DNA of 64,000 bases, taken from positions 558,001-622,000 of the forward strand of contig NZ_JAHCTB010000002.1 in the NCBI RefSeq assembly GCF_018476645.1, given 5' to 3'. Both the position numbers and the translations under genes were made by a program. The notes under the pieces are model-generated. The model had not been told where the DNA came from and did not search any database. It worked only from the letters and a program-made list of their open reading frames with translations. Positions 63,515 through 64,000 of this stretch are shown here, piece by piece. This DNA comes from Aequorivita echinoideorum. Its GTDB lineage: Bacteria; Bacteroidota; Bacteroidia; Flavobacteriales; Flavobacteriaceae. Position 1 is the first letter of the stretch. Each line of letters opens with the position of its first letter.

Positions 63515-63604
63515 ATTTTCGGCAAAGATACTCCGTTACGCGGAAAGAGCGGGAAAGAATGATACGAATTTAAGATAGAGTAAAATTTAAACGAATTACT
63601 GAAA

Positions 63605-64000
63605 TTACTTAATTTCTTGAACAAGTAACCACGCATCTGCGTTTTCAGTTCTCTTAATTTCATTTAATTTATTGATGGCATCTGTTCGATTTTCAAAACT
63701 TCCGTACAAAACTTGGTACAAACCATATTTGGACACATCCATTTTTATGGGTGAAAAGCCCCTTTCGGCAAGTTGTTCCACTTTTTTGTCGGCATTTTCC
63801 TCCATACGGTACGCGCCGGCAACCACATGGTAATTCCCAGAATGTTTGTGAAGATTCAAATTCAAGATTGGCAACGGACTTTCAATCACAAAGGTTGCCT
63901 CTTGGATTTGATTTTCAACCAATCCGTTTGCTTTTTCACGTTCAGCGTAATTGAATTCCTGAACTTGGTTTTCGTAAAGCTTCAAACTTCCCAGACTTAT
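63605..64000 (-). CDS. C-terminal part of SPOR-domain protein, 5' end outside window
   Basis: The frame is open to the window edge. The last ~75 residues form a SPOR domain (YHVVAGAYRMEENADKKVEQ, YGLYQVLYGSFENRTDAIN), which binds denuded peptidoglycan. Before it, YAEREKANGLVENQIQEATF resembles the linker of flavobacterial HU-CCDC81/SPOR proteins. Such proteins often follow acyl-CoA thioesterase genes. The N-terminal part is not visible. Confidence 0.85.
   Translation of the reverse strand: MSLGSLKLYENQVQEFNYAEREKANGLVENQIQEATFVIESPLPILNLNLHKHSGNYHVVAGAYRMEENADKKVEQLAERGFSPIKMDVSKYGLYQVLYGSFENRTDAINKLNEIKRTENADAWLLVQEIK

Overview
The window is chromosomal DNA of a member of the Flavobacteriia (Bacteroidota), most likely a marine or soil Flavobacteriaceae. 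The genus cannot be fixed from this stretch alone. Signs are: many promoters of the Bacteroidota type (TAnnTTTG near -7, sometimes TTTG near -33); A-rich leaders without Shine-Dalgarno sites; type IX secretion C-terminal sorting domains; a TonB-dependent receptor with a CarboxypepD_reg-like N-terminus; and family-specific proteins (DUF3109, DUF4286, DUF4292, HTTM, VF530). No phage, IS element, CRISPR array or rRNA was seen.

Layout. 1-2.1 kb: a TPR histidine kinase (start outside the window) and NarL-type response regulator, then a 16-bp palindrome and a 44-residue membrane peptide. 2.1-8 kb: the 2-oxoglutarate dehydrogenase genes odhA-odhB, a small outer-membrane protein and a polyprenyl synthase. 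8-15.2 kb: a TetR-TolC-MFP-RND efflux operon with its own operator, interrupted by a decayed four-helix-bundle gene. 15.4-26.2 kb: housekeeping genes (aspS, a CLC channel, a cold-shock gene, tadA, dxs, dgt) and a secreted M36 protease. 26.2-34.9 kb: a phosphate-acquisition island (TonB receptor, lipoprotein, O/P-type porin, PiT transporter). 35-39 kb: nrdB-nrdA, split by a second decayed four-helix-bundle gene. 39.3-45.4 kb: serS, an HTTM protein, ribF, pth, rplY and prs. 45.4-45.7 kb: tRNA-Leu(CAA) and a damaged duplicate carrying two palindromes. 45.7-55.8 kb: metabolic and membrane genes including an S41 protease, rsmA and mgtE. 55.9-64 kb: a flippase-dut-nucleotidyltransferase-TPR-DUF4292-EnvC block with an inserted MNT/HEPN toxin-antitoxin pair; the envC-like gene has an in-frame TGA.

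The most interesting part is the phosphate island. Promoters of the four transport genes, plus a fifth orphan promoter, carry TTAACA-like hexamers repeated every 11 bp, resembling Pho boxes. In four of the five promoters one hexamer ends exactly 24 bp before the TTTG element. The orphan promoter (31118-31162) is followed by an ~88-nt stretch with no start codon. It folds into three hairpins and ends in a strong intrinsic terminator, so it looks like a phosphate-controlled small RNA. Its middle hairpin loop and upper stem match 14 contiguous nt in the leader of the neighbouring porin gene, and shorter stretches next to the start codons of the TonB receptor and the lipoprotein.

Three protein genes are each broken by one in-frame stop codon (two four-helix-bundle genes and envC). 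Both four-helix-bundle genes sit inside operons and have repeats at their edges. All functional calls rest on motif recognition and gene order read by eye; no database search was possible.
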